Below, piece after piece: positions 49,917 through 59,121 of a stretch of DNA of 64,000 nucleotides; within the stretch, counting starts at the first letter, position 1, and every line of letters begins with the position of its first letter. Below the pieces are notes generated by a model that was not told the origin of the DNA, did not search any database, and saw nothing but the letters and a program-made list of their open reading frames with translations. The position numbers were made by a program, and so were the translations under genes. The stretch lies in assembly GCF_030406385.1 (NCBI RefSeq), contig NZ_JAUEPM010000006.1, forward strand, positions 62,001 to 126,000, in the 5' to 3' direction. The DNA comes from Microbacterium oryzae. Its GTDB lineage: Bacteria > Actinomycetota > Actinomycetes > Actinomycetales > Microbacteriaceae.

Positions 49917-51035
49917 TCAGCGGTCCGGCGAGCCGATGCGGATGGCCGCTGACCCGTCGGCGAGGACGTCGATCGTCCCGTCGACGGTGAACGTCACGTC
50001 CTGGCTGATGTGGAACACCGAGCCGTCGTAGATCGACGCCACGTCCATCTCGATGCGCGCGATCGCGCCGGCCGGCGCGATCGCCCAGTAGGCCTCATGG
50101 GGCACGACCGAGACGTTCGGCTGGGTCACGATCGACCAGACCGGCGGCGTGAGGACGCGCTCGTACGTCTCGTAGCCGAACGGGCATCCCGCGGGCTTCA
50201 GCACCTGCTGCTCCGCGCAGCGGTCGAGGAACGCGTGCACCTGCTCCGTGATGATGTCGTTGAACTCGGGGGTGGGGCTCGCCTGCACCTCGACGGGCAC
50301 CGGCCGCAGCGGCACCTCGGCCAGCACGCGCACCGGCTCCGCCTCCGCAGCCGCCGTGTCCACCGACACCTGGTAGGCGCCGGGGGTGAAGACGAGCAGC
50401 GGCACCGGATCCAGCGGCTGAGCTTCCACCCCGTCGGCCGACACCTGCCGCTTGTCGAGCTCGAAGCGGTTGACCGTGAAGCGCATGGAGCCGCGGACGG
50501 TGACGTCGACGACGGCGAGCGGCGTGGTCTCGAAGCGCCAGGCGGGCACGACCCCCGACCAGCCGTCCTGCTCGACGCGGAACGTCGAGCGCCCGTCCGC
50601 CCCCTCCGCACGGTATGTGACAGTCACCTCCACGACGTCGCCGGTGCGGTGCGAGCCGACCACCTCGACGTCACCGAGGTCGTCCGGCAGCGCGGACTTC
50701 CGCAGCAGCGCGTCGCTCACGGTCGCGGGAATGCCGGCGGCCTCGAGATCCGCCGAGTCGACGGCGACACCCGGGACCCGCAGCGCATCGGCGGCCCGGC
50801 CATCCGCGAGAAGTGCCACGTAGCGCTCGACGAACGCCTCCGGCCCCCAGAACGCGCGGTAGAGCGACCCGAAACCGGCCGCGATGGCGGCGATCAGCAG
50901 CAGTCCGATGACGACGAAGCCGACGGCCTCAGCCGTCCGCGGTCCGCGCCTGCGCGCCCGCTCCCGGCGCGCCGGAAGCGCGGCGCTCTCGACCGCGGGC
51001 GCCGCGACGGCGCTGTCCGGGGTCGCCTGCTCCAT
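49917..51035 (-). CDS. Membrane-anchored extracytoplasmic protein of unknown function
   Basis: A 372-residue protein with a basic N-terminal tail (ARRERARRRGPR), one transmembrane helix (about 37-58, VGFVVIGLLLIAAIAAGFGS) and a beta-rich outside domain built of two repeats (DUF-like ligand or cell-wall domain with CAEQQVLKPAGCPFGY carrying two cysteines that may form a disulphide). I do not recognise a family. TAGACT lies six bases before the ATG on its strand. It is convergent with CopD-CtaG and divergent from the helicase. Confidence 0.65.
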   Translation of the reverse strand: MEQATPDSAVAAPAVESAALPARRERARRRGPRTAEAVGFVVIGLLLIAAIAAGFGSLYRAFWGPEAFVERYVALLADGRAADALRVPGVAVDSADLEAAGIPATVSDALLRKSALPDDLGDVEVVGSHRTGDVVEVTVTYRAEGADGRSTFRVEQDGWSGVVPAWRFETTPLAVVDVTVRGSMRFTVNRFELDKRQVSADGVEAQPLDPVPLLVFTPGAYQVSVDTAAAEAEPVRVLAEVPLRPVPVEVQASPTPEFNDIITEQVHAFLDRCAEQQVLKPAGCPFGYETYERVLTPPVWSIVTQPNVSVVPHEAYWAIAPAGAIARIEMDVASIYDGSVFHISQDVTFTVDGTIDVLADGSAAIRIGSPDR

Positions 51036-51143
51036 GCCGCCAGTCTAAGAACGCGCACCCGCGCACATCCTGCATGGGCGCACGCCGGTCGCGGCATGTG
51101 GAGGGCGCAGGCCGCGCCCCGGTGCGTTTCGTACCATGGGAGG

Positions 51144-52520
51144 GTGACCGAACCTGCTCTGTCGGCGGAGCAGGAAGCCCTGTTCCGCCTCATCGAGGAC
51201 ACGCGCGAGCATGTCTTCATCACGGGGCGCGCCGGCACCGGCAAGTCCACGCTGCTGCGGCACCTGACCTGGCACACGAGCAAGCAGATCGCGATCTGCG
51301 CGCCCACCGGCGTGGCCGCCCTCAACGTCGAGGGCCAGACCATCCACTCGCTGTTCAAGCTCCCCATCGGCCTCATCGCCGATCAGGACCTCGAGCAGAG
51401 CGACGCCACGCGCAAGCTGCTGAACGCCATCGACACGCTCGTCATCGACGAGATCTCCATGGTGAACGCCGACCTCATGGATGGGATCGACCGGTCGCTG
51501 CGGCAGGCACGCGGGCGCCGCCGCGAGCCGTTCGGCGGCGTGCAGGTCGTGATGTTCGGCGACCCGTATCAGCTGGCGCCGGTGCCGCCGCGGGGCGACG
51601 AAGCACGGTACATCCAGGACCACTACCGCTCCTTCTGGTTCTTCGACGCGCACGTGTGGGCGGGCGTCGAGCCCGGCGGCGATGGCCTCATCGACCTCGG
51701 CCGGCACGGGGCGGAGCTGCACATCCGCGAGCTGACGCACATCCATCGCCAGTCCGACGACGGCTTCAAGGCCATGCTGAACGCCGTGCGCTACGGCCGC
51801 GTGACGGCCGACGTCGCCGAGAAGCTGAACCGGGCGGGCGCGCGGACGCCGCCGTCCGACCCATCCGACCCCGTCATCACCCTCGCGACCCGCAACGACC
51901 GCGTGAACGCGATCAACGCCACCCACCTCGCGGCCCTGAAGGGGCGGGAGCAGACGGCGAAGGCAGACATCAGCGGCGACTTCGGCCGCGGCGACGTGTA
52001 CCCCGCCGACGACGAGCTGAAGCTGAAGGTGGGGGCGCAGGTGATGTTCCTGCGCAACGACATCGCCGGTCCGGATGGCCCGCGCTGGGTGAACGGCACG
52101 ATCGGCACGGTCACGCGCATCCTCGGCGACTCCGTGCGGGTGGACGTCGACGGCGAGGAGTTCGACGTGGAGCCGACCGTGTGGGAGAAGCACCGCTACT
52201 CCTACGATGCGGCGACGAAGAAGCTCAGCCGCGACGTCGTGGCGGAGTTCACGCAGTTCCCGCTGCGGCTGGCGTGGGCGGTGACCATCCACAAGTCGCA
52301 GGGCAAGACGTACGACCGGGCGGTCATCGACCTCGGCTCCGGCGCGTTCGCCCCTGGGCAGACCTACGTCGCGCTCAGCCGTCTCACCTCGCTCGACGGG
52401 CTCTACCTCACCCGGCCGCTGCGGCCATCCGACATCCGGGTGGATGAGGACGTGCGCCGCTTCATGCGCGCGGCGTGGGAGCGCGACGCGGCCGGCATGC
52501 GATCCGCCGCCCGCTACTGA
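51144..52520 (+). CDS. PIF1/RecD-like SF1B DNA helicase
   Basis: A 458-residue 5'-3' helicase of the AAA_30/PIF1 group. Walker A is GRAGTGKST (28-36), motif II LVIDEISMVNADLMDG, motif III GDPYQLAPVPPRG, and the C-terminal UvrD_C_2 domain has AVTIHKSQGKTYDRAVI and TYVALSRLTSLDGLYL. Such chromosomal enzymes unwind G-rich or blocked DNA during replication and repair. TACCAT (51132-51137) precedes the GTG by six bases; the GTG is thus chosen over an earlier in-frame Met. A long inverted repeat follows the stop codon. Confidence 0.88.
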   Translation: MTEPALSAEQEALFRLIEDTREHVFITGRAGTGKSTLLRHLTWHTSKQIAICAPTGVAALNVEGQTIHSLFKLPIGLIADQDLEQSDATRKLLNAIDTLVIDEISMVNADLMDGIDRSLRQARGRRREPFGGVQVVMFGDPYQLAPVPPRGDEARYIQDHYRSFWFFDAHVWAGVEPGGDGLIDLGRHGAELHIRELTHIHRQSDDGFKAMLNAVRYGRVTADVAEKLNRAGARTPPSDPSDPVITLATRNDRVNAINATHLAALKGREQTAKADISGDFGRGDVYPADDELKLKVGAQVMFLRNDIAGPDGPRWVNGTIGTVTRILGDSVRVDVDGEEFDVEPTVWEKHRYSYDAATKKLSRDVVAEFTQFPLRLAWAVTIHKSQGKTYDRAVIDLGSGAFAPGQTYVALSRLTSLDGLYLTRPLRPSDIRVDEDVRRFMRAAWERDAAGMRSAARY

Positions 52521-52529
52521 CGCCCTCCG

Positions 52530-52602
52530 CCTGCCCGGCATGTCCCACTTGTGCACGTCAAACGTGGCGGATGGGGTGCATAAGTGGGACATGCCGGGCA
52601 GG
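52530..52602. repeat. Long inverted repeat with TGTCCCACTT core
   Basis: Perfect 21-bp arms (52530-52550 and 52582-52602; left arm starts CCTGCCCGGC, right arm AAGTGGGACATG) that extend to 27 pairs with one G-U, leaving a 19-base loop (52557-52575). Inside the arms TGTCCCACTT and AAGTGGGACA recall the TGTCTCACT and AGTGAGACA ends of the 47702 repeats. It lies ten bases after the helicase stop and could end transcription, but no U-tract follows. Confidence 0.9.
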
Positions 52603-52706
52603 GCAGGGGCGCACCGGTATACGCAACGTCACGGTTCTGCAACCCTCCCGGGAAGGTGCGCACCCGCCGCCTAGACTCGGACGCAGAGCAACTGGGGGGT
52701 TGTGGA

Positions 52707-53972
52707 ATGCAGACATCCACGGTGCGCACGAGACTGCGGCGAGCGGGCGCCGCTCTCGCGGGAGCCGTCGCGATCGCGCTCATGGCCACGGGGTGCACGG
52801 CGAGCGCCGCCGTCGCCGGCTCCGAGGTTCCGATCGCGTCGTCCGACCTGCCGGAGAAGACCGTCGAGCAGCTCGAGTCCGCCGTCGATCACGCGATGAA
52901 GGCGGCCGGCGCTCCCGGCGCGCTGGCCGCGGTGTGGATCCCGTGGGCGGGCGCCTGGGTCGAGGGCATCGGCACGACCGGTCCCGACTCCGACGAGCCG
53001 GTCACCACCGACATGCGCTTCCGGATCGGCGAGGTCACCCGTGCCATGACGTGCGACGTGCTGCACCGGATGGCCGATGACGGCACCGTCGAGCTCGACG
53101 ACCCGCTGACGAAGTGGGTCACCAGCGTCGGGAGTCTCTCCGACGTCACCCTCGAGCAGCTGTGCGACGGCACGTCGGGCCTCGGCGACGGGCGCGACCG
53201 GCTCGCCGCCCAGTTCGCCGCCACGCCCCTGCGCGTCTGGAACCCGCGCGAGCTCGCCGCCAGTGGGATGGCCGACCGCGAGCGTCCCGGCGTGGAGGTG
53301 CGCGACTCCGACGCGGCCTACCTCCTCCTCGGCATGGCGCTGGAGTCCGCGAGCGGCGAGAGCGCCGACGACCTGTTCGAGGAGCAGCTCGTCGACGAGC
53401 TGAACCTCGGCGGCACATCGCTCCCGGCGCCTCGCGACGTGTCGCCTGGCGACCCCGCCCTGCCCGGATGGCTCTCCTCGGGTGACGACCGCGAGGCCGC
53501 GTGCTCGGCGCCGAAGGACGTCACCGAGGCGTCCTCGAGCATGGGCTTCACCGACTCCGGTGCGACGAGCACGATCGGCGATCTGGCGCGCTTCGGGCAG
53601 TACCTGGCGCTGAACGCGGTGGATGACGACGGCGAGCTGACCTCGCGGTGGCAGAACGCGCTTCCCGCCGGCGATGACTCCTACGTGAGCGGCGCGTACA
53701 TCGCGGGCAGCCTCGTCGGCCAGAAGGGCGCCTCGCTCGGGTACCTGACGAGCGTCTACGCCGACCCGGAGACGGGCATGACCGTCGCCGTCACGCTCAA
53801 CAACTCCGCTGCCGGCGCCGACCTCGTCGACGCGCTCGCCAAGGAGCTGGCGGCGATCGCATCGAAGACCCCGGCAGCGGATGGCGAGAAGCAGCCGGAG
53901 TTCGGCCTGCCGTGGACCGCGAAGCAGCTCCACGAGGTCGTCGCCGACAAGGCCGTCTGCCCCGTCGACTGA
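52707..53972 (+). CDS. Class-C beta-lactamase-fold lipoprotein with degenerate active site
   Basis: A 421-residue exported protein with a signal peptide ending ALMATGC (lipid-anchored Cys30) and a class C beta-lactamase/PBP-like domain. The SxxK motif is replaced by EVTR (Glu109-Arg112) in FRIGEVTRAM, while the scaffold (FRIGEVTRAMTCDVLHRM; VELDDPLTKWV) is kept. The YxN loop and HxG loop are also not conserved. It should therefore have no hydrolase activity; a sensor or binding role is likely. TAGACT (52672-52677) may be its -10. It is convergent with the FUSC gene (six bases). Confidence 0.75.
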   Translation: MQTSTVRTRLRRAGAALAGAVAIALMATGCTASAAVAGSEVPIASSDLPEKTVEQLESAVDHAMKAAGAPGALAAVWIPWAGAWVEGIGTTGPDSDEPVTTDMRFRIGEVTRAMTCDVLHRMADDGTVELDDPLTKWVTSVGSLSDVTLEQLCDGTSGLGDGRDRLAAQFAATPLRVWNPRELAASGMADRERPGVEVRDSDAAYLLLGMALESASGESADDLFEEQLVDELNLGGTSLPAPRDVSPGDPALPGWLSSGDDREAACSAPKDVTEASSSMGFTDSGATSTIGDLARFGQYLALNAVDDDGELTSRWQNALPAGDDSYVSGAYIAGSLVGQKGASLGYLTSVYADPETGMTVAVTLNNSAAGADLVDALAKELAAIASKTPAADGEKQPEFGLPWTAKQLHEVVADKAVCPVD

Positions 53973-53978
53973 GCGCCC

Positions 53979-55043
53979 TCAGTCGGCGTCGCCGCGCTGG
54001 CGCCGCTCGCGCGTGACGAGCGTGAGCACCAGCGCGACCGCGACGCCCAGCACCGTCTCGATCGCACGGTCCGAGACGAGTTGCGCGACAGGCAGCGGAT
54101 GCCCGAGCTGCACCATGCAGAGCGCCAGCGGCGTGATGAACAGCAGGGCGATGGTGTAGTTGCGCGCGACGAACAGCTCGGCGCCGACCTGCATCGCCGT
54201 GACGATGAGGATGAGCGCGAGCGGCGATGGCGAGAACGACAGCAGCACCCAGGTGACGAGCACTCCGGCGAGCGTTCCCACGACGCGCTGCACGCCGCGG
54301 AGGGTGCGGGCGCCGGCGGAAGGGGCGGCCATCGGCACGACGACCGACACGATCGCCCAGTACGGGTGGCCGACGCCGACGGCCGTCGCGAGGGCGCCCG
54401 CGAGCGCGATGCCGGCCGCGTACCGGATGACATAGTGGCGCAGCGGCCACTCCGGACCGTCGCCCGGCAGGGTTCCCGGAGTCGGAGTCCGTCGGGGCCA
54501 CGCCGGCGTGGTGCGGCCCCCGCGGCGGCGCCACAGGTGGCGAGCGAGGGAGGTCAGATACGTCAGCGTGAGGGACAGCGCGACCGCGGCGAGGGAGACC
54601 AGGGCCCCGGGGAGGAGATCCGCGACGACATGCGGGGTCGAGGCGGTCGCTCCGAGCGCGAAGACCTGGAAGAGCACCCCCGGCGGGTGCCAGTTGCGTC
54701 GGTGCGCGACCACGGCCATCCCGGTGGCGAAGACGGCGGCTACGGGGATCAGCACCAGTTCGCGGACGGGGGACAGCCCGACCGTCACGCCGAGCAGGAT
54801 GGCCACGACGAGCGTGAGGCCGGCCTCGCCCTGCGCGCGCAGGCGCTGCGGCAGCGGCAGCGTGCGCCCGAAGAGACACGCCATGGCGCCGAAGGACGCG
54901 TACATCGCCCAGTCCAGCCGGCCCGTCGCCCAGAGCGCGAGCAGCGGCAGCAGCGCCGACAGGGCGGCCTTCGCGGCCACGGTCCACTCTCCGCGCGCGG
55001 GCTGGACGTGGAGGAAGTCGCGCAGGAAGGAGGAGCCGGACAT
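53979..55043 (-). CDS. FUSC-family membrane protein (aromatic acid exporter type)
   Basis: A 354-residue membrane protein with two sets of about five hydrophobic segments, of the FUSC/ArAE family, which exports aromatic acids or drugs (YccS, AaeB relatives). TLRGVQRVVGTLAGVLVTWVLL with GHPYWAIVSVVVPM is the family's second-repeat motif. Its ATG overlaps the stop of jetC by one base (TGATG), so it is translated from the same message, at the place where jetD is found in complete Wadjet operons. A role in the defence system is unproven. Confidence 0.85.
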   Translation of the reverse strand: MSGSSFLRDFLHVQPARGEWTVAAKAALSALLPLLALWATGRLDWAMYASFGAMACLFGRTLPLPQRLRAQGEAGLTLVVAILLGVTVGLSPVRELVLIPVAAVFATGMAVVAHRRNWHPPGVLFQVFALGATASTPHVVADLLPGALVSLAAVALSLTLTYLTSLARHLWRRRGGRTTPAWPRRTPTPGTLPGDGPEWPLRHYVIRYAAGIALAGALATAVGVGHPYWAIVSVVVPMAAPSAGARTLRGVQRVVGTLAGVLVTWVLLSFSPSPLALILIVTAMQVGAELFVARNYTIALLFITPLALCMVQLGHPLPVAQLVSDRAIETVLGVAVALVLTLVTRERRQRGDAD

Positions 55044-58000
55044 CAGGCGACCTCCTCCGCGGCGTCGCGGAAGGCCGTGACGAAGGAGTAGCCCGCCTCG
55101 TTCTTCGTCACCGAGAGATTGAGGCCCATATGCGGCTCGAGGGTGTTGACCTTGTCGAGGGGCGCGACGACGACGATCTGGAAGCCGAGCCCCAGCCAGG
55201 CCCGGATGGCGCGCCCCGTGAACGCGCTGTCGGCCTTCACGAATCCCTCGTCGAGGAAGACCGGCGCGAAGCGCGGCCAGGAGCGGGTCTGATCGCCCAG
55301 CTGATAGCGCAGCGCGGCCCCGACGATGAACGCCACGAGCTCCTGCGACTCGCCGCCGGACTTGTCGCCGAGCGTGGAATAGGTGCTGACCTCGCGCCCC
55401 TCGGCGTCGATGCGGCTCGCGGTGATCTCGATATGGCGTCGCACGTCGAGCACCTCGTCGCGGCGCGGGTTGCCCGTCGAGCTGTCGATGAGGTCGATGA
55501 ACTCCTGCAGCCGGGCGAACCGCCGGTCGGCCTCCTCGGCCGTCCACTCGCCGGTGACCTCCGCCGACAGCTCCTTCAGCTGCGTGCGGATGGCCTCGAT
55601 GCGCTCCGGGTGCAGGTGCCGCATCTCGATGCGGAGCCGGTCGTCATCGGAGGCGAACGGGAGGTCGCGGAGGATGTCGTTCACCGGCTCGAGGCGCTCC
55701 TCGATGCTCAGCAGCGCGTGCCCGAACGAGTCGCTCAGCATCTTGAGGTCCATGGTGCTCACCTCCTGCAGGTGACGGCGGAAGTCCAGCCGGTGCTGCG
55801 AGAGGCCGTGGTGGGCGATCTCCTCGTGGATGGCCGCGAACTCGTCGTACGCCTCAACGGTCGTCCCGCGGTTCGGGTCCGGCCACTTCTCGCTGTACGC
55901 GGCGAAGATGCGCTCGAGCGATGCGGCGGCGGCGTCCAGCGTGGCGTGCGCACGGCGCACGTCGAGCTGCAGCTCGTCGATGAGGCGCGGCAGGGTCTTC
56001 GCGAACCGCTCGGCCGTGACGTCGGGCTCGATGCGCCGCAGCTCCGCGTCCAGGTGCGCGGCGTCCTCGTCGGTCAGGACGACGTCGAGGCGGTCGCGCT
56101 CGGCGGCGACCGCGTCCTGACGATCGACGATGCCGCCCCACACCCGCTCCAGGTCCTCGAGGTCGGCCGCGCGCCGGTAGCGCTCGCTGCGGGCGGCCTC
56201 GAGCCGCTCCGCCGCGTCGACGAGGCGCGCGTCGAGCTCGCCCAGCAGATCCGATCGGTCGAGGATGGCCCCGCGCTGCGCCTCGAGGTCGCTCACCTCC
56301 CGCTCGACGGTCGCGACGTCGATCGACTCCCACTCGACGTCCTGCACGCGGCGGTAGGCCTCGGCGAGACGCTGCACCTCGTCTGCTTCGCGCTCGTGCT
56401 GGGCCCGCGACTCCTCGTGCTCGGCGATCCGCGCGGTGGCGGTCGCGATCTCGCCCTCGATCTCGCTGCGGCGCGCCTCGTTCGAGAAGCCGAGGATCGA
56501 GCGCTCGCGCGGGTCGCGGCCATGAGCGCCGCGGCGACCGTGCGAGGTCTGGCCGTTCACGGTGACCTTCGGCTCGTCGCCGCCCAGCTCGCTCGGGCCG
56601 TCGACGCAGAGGTGGTCGCCCGCCACGACCCGGCGCTTCACCCAGTCGGTGAAGGGGGAGTCCTTGAAGACGAGGCGGCCGGACATCCAGCGCGCGTCGG
56701 TCGGGGTCTCCGCGCGCTCGGCGAGGTCGACGCCGTCGAAGCGGATGCGCCGGCTGATCCGCAGCGACTCGATCGCCTCGCGGATCTGCGGCTGCCGGCG
56801 CGCGTCCATGAGGAGGGTCATCCCGATGCCCGACAGCGTGACCTCCGCCGCGTGGCGCCAGGCCTCGTGATCCGGGTGGACGTCGATGAGCTCGGCGGCG
56901 AACGGCAGGTCGGCCGCATCGATGCCGCAGGCCTCGGCGATGTCGCGCCGGATGCGGTCGTAGGCGTCGGGCACGAGGCTGTCGCGGCCGCGCAGCGACT
57001 CCAGCTCGGCGAGGTCTGCACGGCGCTTGCGGGTGAGGTCGCCCACCGCGAGCACGTCCTCGTCGCGCCGGCGCTTCAGCTCCCCGAGCCGGTCGTCGAC
57101 CTCCGCGAGGAACGACGCCGCGCCCTCTCGCGCTGCGCGCAGCGACTCCGCGGATGTGAGGTCCGCGGCGAGCCCGGCGACCCGCTCCTCGAGGGTGCGC
57201 CGGGCGTCCGCGACCCGCGCGACGCGAGCACGGCCATCCGCGATGCGCGCGTCGAGGCGCGCGAGCAGGTCGCCGCCGTTCTGCGCGCGCTGCTCCTTGA
57301 GGTCCTCGACCTCGACGGCGAGGGCGGTCTCCGCCGCACGCGCGACGGCGAGCGACTCCTTCTGCGTCTCCCGCGCGGCCTTGTTCGCCTCCTCGGCTTC
57401 GAGCAGCAGGCGGTACTCGGTCTCCGCCGCCCAGCGACGGAACGGCGATGCCTCGTCGGAGTGCATGAGGTCGTAGCGGTCGAGGCGAGCGACGCGGCCG
57501 CGGGCGCTCTCGTACTCGTCGTGCAGCTGCCCGATGTCGGCGAGCATGCGCTCCTTGGCCTCGTCGGCGGCGAGGCTCTCGTGGCTCTGCTTCAGGGCCT
57601 GGAACTGCGCGAGCACCGCGTCCGCCGCGGCGTACGTGGTCGGCTCCTCCAGCACCATCTCCTTGTAGAGACGGTCGACCGTGCGCACCTGGTGCCCCGC
57701 CTGGATGCGGGAGAGGAGGCGCAGCGCGTTGTCGCTGTTGCCGCCCTCGCCGATCCCCAGGCGCGCGGCGACCGCGGCGAGGAAGTCCTGGGTGGTCTCG
57801 TGGTACCGCAGCGTCGAGAACCGCGCCCGCATCGCGCGCGGGTCGAAGCGGCCATCCGCGAACTCGGCCAGCTCGGGGAGGTGCACGTCGCCCTCGAGGG
57901 TGAGGTGTCGCGAGCGCACCTCGGTGCTCCGCTGCGCTCCCGCCGGGGCGAAGTACGTGCGCAGCGCGGTGTACCGACGGCCGGAGCCGTCGACGAACGT

Positions 58001-58363
58001 CATCGAGATGATGCCCCACACGCTGGCGCCGTCGCCGCGCAGCACGCGCTCGACGTCGCGGACGCTGTCGCGCTTGCCGCGCAGGTACGTCAGCACGTTG
58101 CGCTGATCCGCGCCGCGGGCCCGGCCGATCGTCGCGTCGTTCGAGGCGCCGTTGAACGGCACCGTCGCCGGCATCATGAGCGCGATGTACGCGTCGAGCA
58201 GCGTGCTCTTGCCCGTGCCGGAGCCGCCGGAGATGAGGGTGGCTTCGCGGTCGAAGTCGACGCGGTGGTGGCCGTGGAACCCGCCCCAGTTGAGCACCTG
58301 CAGGTGGCTCGCGCGCCACTGAGCGGTCTCGTCGTCGTAGCCGGCGATCAGCAGGTCGCTCAC
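55043..58363 (-). CDS. jetC: Wadjet JetC (SMC/MukB-like ATPase)
   Basis: A 1106-residue SMC-family ATPase of the bacterial Wadjet/MksB type. Walker A is in ISGGSGTGKSTLLDAYI (46-54), two long coiled coils (about 260-520 and 590-860) flank a hinge, and the C-terminal head has the ABC signature LGDKSGGESQE and Walker B PVFLDEGF. It is expected to extrude and sense small circular plasmid DNA together with JetA and JetB. It overlaps jetB by four bases upstream and the FUSC gene by one base downstream. Confidence 0.92.
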   Translation of the reverse strand: MSDLLIAGYDDETAQWRASHLQVLNWGGFHGHHRVDFDREATLISGGSGTGKSTLLDAYIALMMPATVPFNGASNDATIGRARGADQRNVLTYLRGKRDSVRDVERVLRGDGASVWGIISMTFVDGSGRRYTALRTYFAPAGAQRSTEVRSRHLTLEGDVHLPELAEFADGRFDPRAMRARFSTLRYHETTQDFLAAVAARLGIGEGGNSDNALRLLSRIQAGHQVRTVDRLYKEMVLEEPTTYAAADAVLAQFQALKQSHESLAADEAKERMLADIGQLHDEYESARGRVARLDRYDLMHSDEASPFRRWAAETEYRLLLEAEEANKAARETQKESLAVARAAETALAVEVEDLKEQRAQNGGDLLARLDARIADGRARVARVADARRTLEERVAGLAADLTSAESLRAAREGAASFLAEVDDRLGELKRRRDEDVLAVGDLTRKRRADLAELESLRGRDSLVPDAYDRIRRDIAEACGIDAADLPFAAELIDVHPDHEAWRHAAEVTLSGIGMTLLMDARRQPQIREAIESLRISRRIRFDGVDLAERAETPTDARWMSGRLVFKDSPFTDWVKRRVVAGDHLCVDGPSELGGDEPKVTVNGQTSHGRRGAHGRDPRERSILGFSNEARRSEIEGEIATATARIAEHEESRAQHEREADEVQRLAEAYRRVQDVEWESIDVATVEREVSDLEAQRGAILDRSDLLGELDARLVDAAERLEAARSERYRRAADLEDLERVWGGIVDRQDAVAAERDRLDVVLTDEDAAHLDAELRRIEPDVTAERFAKTLPRLIDELQLDVRRAHATLDAAAASLERIFAAYSEKWPDPNRGTTVEAYDEFAAIHEEIAHHGLSQHRLDFRRHLQEVSTMDLKMLSDSFGHALLSIEERLEPVNDILRDLPFASDDDRLRIEMRHLHPERIEAIRTQLKELSAEVTGEWTAEEADRRFARLQEFIDLIDSSTGNPRRDEVLDVRRHIEITASRIDAEGREVSTYSTLGDKSGGESQELVAFIVGAALRYQLGDQTRSWPRFAPVFLDEGFVKADSAFTGRAIRAWLGLGFQIVVVAPLDKVNTLEPHMGLNLSVTKNEAGYSFVTAFRDAAEEVA

Positions 58364-59121
58364 GCGGCGTCCTCCTCGTCCTCGTCGTCCTGCAGGGCAT
58401 CCTCCGGCTCATCCGGCAGCGTCTCGTCGCGTCGTCGCAGCGCGTTCTCGGGTCGGTTCTGCTCGGCCAGCCACTCCTGGATGACCCGCAGCCGGTCGAT
58501 CGGCAGCAGCGTCTCGATGACGGGGGAGATGAGGAAGCGGTCGTCGCCGTCGGCCTTCACGAGGATGCCGGCCTTCACGAGGGCATCGACCGCGGCGCCG
58601 GCCTTCTTCTCGTCGCCCGAGCGGTCGGTCGCGGTCGCGGGGCGGAACTGGGCCACCGCGGCGAGGCAGTCGTCGCGGTCGATGTGCGCGTGCGGATGGC
58701 CGCTGCCGCGCTCGGCGAGATGGCGCTGCCGCAGGTGCGCGAGGAGGACCGTCTCCTCGCGCGTGTAGGCGGTGTCGCGCAGGAGCGGGGGCACGTGGCC
58801 CGACGCGTCGGCGCGGATCTGCACCTTGTAGGCGACGCCGCGGTCGCGGTCGATCACGAGGTCGAGGAAGAGGTCGTTGAGGCGGCTGCGGATGAGCCGC
58901 GCGTCGCGGACGAGCACCGGCCACTCGTCGCGGTCGTCGGTGACGATCTGGTGCTTCAGCACGACGACGAGGCACCGGCGCTGCTCGAGTGTGAGCATCC
59001 CCTCGTCGCCCTCGAAGAGCGACAGCCGGGTGTCGTCGGGAGCGTCCTCGATCGGGTCGGCGACCGTGAAGGCGTCGTCCGCGAAGGCGTTCTCCGCTGA
59101 GCCGTGGTCAGGCGTCGTCAT
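58360..59121 (-). CDS. jetB: Wadjet JetB (DUF4194, MukE-like)
   Basis: A 253-residue kite-type partner of JetA/JetC (PF13835). It has RLSLFEGDEGMLTLEQRRCL, VYK-type strands (GVAYKVQIRADASG), ETVLLAHLRQRHL and the winged-helix region AGILVKADGDDRFLISPVIE, with an acidic tail. The ATG overlaps the end of jetA by 14 bases and its stop overlaps jetC by four, typical of the tightly packed jetABC operon. Confidence 0.9.
   Translation of the reverse strand: MTTPDHGSAENAFADDAFTVADPIEDAPDDTRLSLFEGDEGMLTLEQRRCLVVVLKHQIVTDDRDEWPVLVRDARLIRSRLNDLFLDLVIDRDRGVAYKVQIRADASGHVPPLLRDTAYTREETVLLAHLRQRHLAERGSGHPHAHIDRDDCLAAVAQFRPATATDRSGDEKKAGAAVDALVKAGILVKADGDDRFLISPVIETLLPIDRLRVIQEWLAEQNRPENALRRRDETLPDEPEDALQDDEDEEDAA

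Noticed and set aside
52530..52602. Simple transcription terminator of the helicase gene
   Set aside because: The stem is far longer than a terminator, has a 19-base loop and no U-tract, and shares its core with another intergenic element; terminator activity is still possible.
53979..55043. FUSC gene as a divergent JetD
   Set aside because: The protein has two blocks of membrane helices and the FUSC motif; it shows neither DUF3322/DUF2220 features nor a TOPRIM-like acidic motif.
55130..58768. A 1212-codon open frame on the plus strand opposite jetC
   Set aside because: Antisense shadow of jetC and jetB; low-complexity Arg/Ala/Val/Leu content, no start signal, and the minus strand encodes clear Wadjet proteins.
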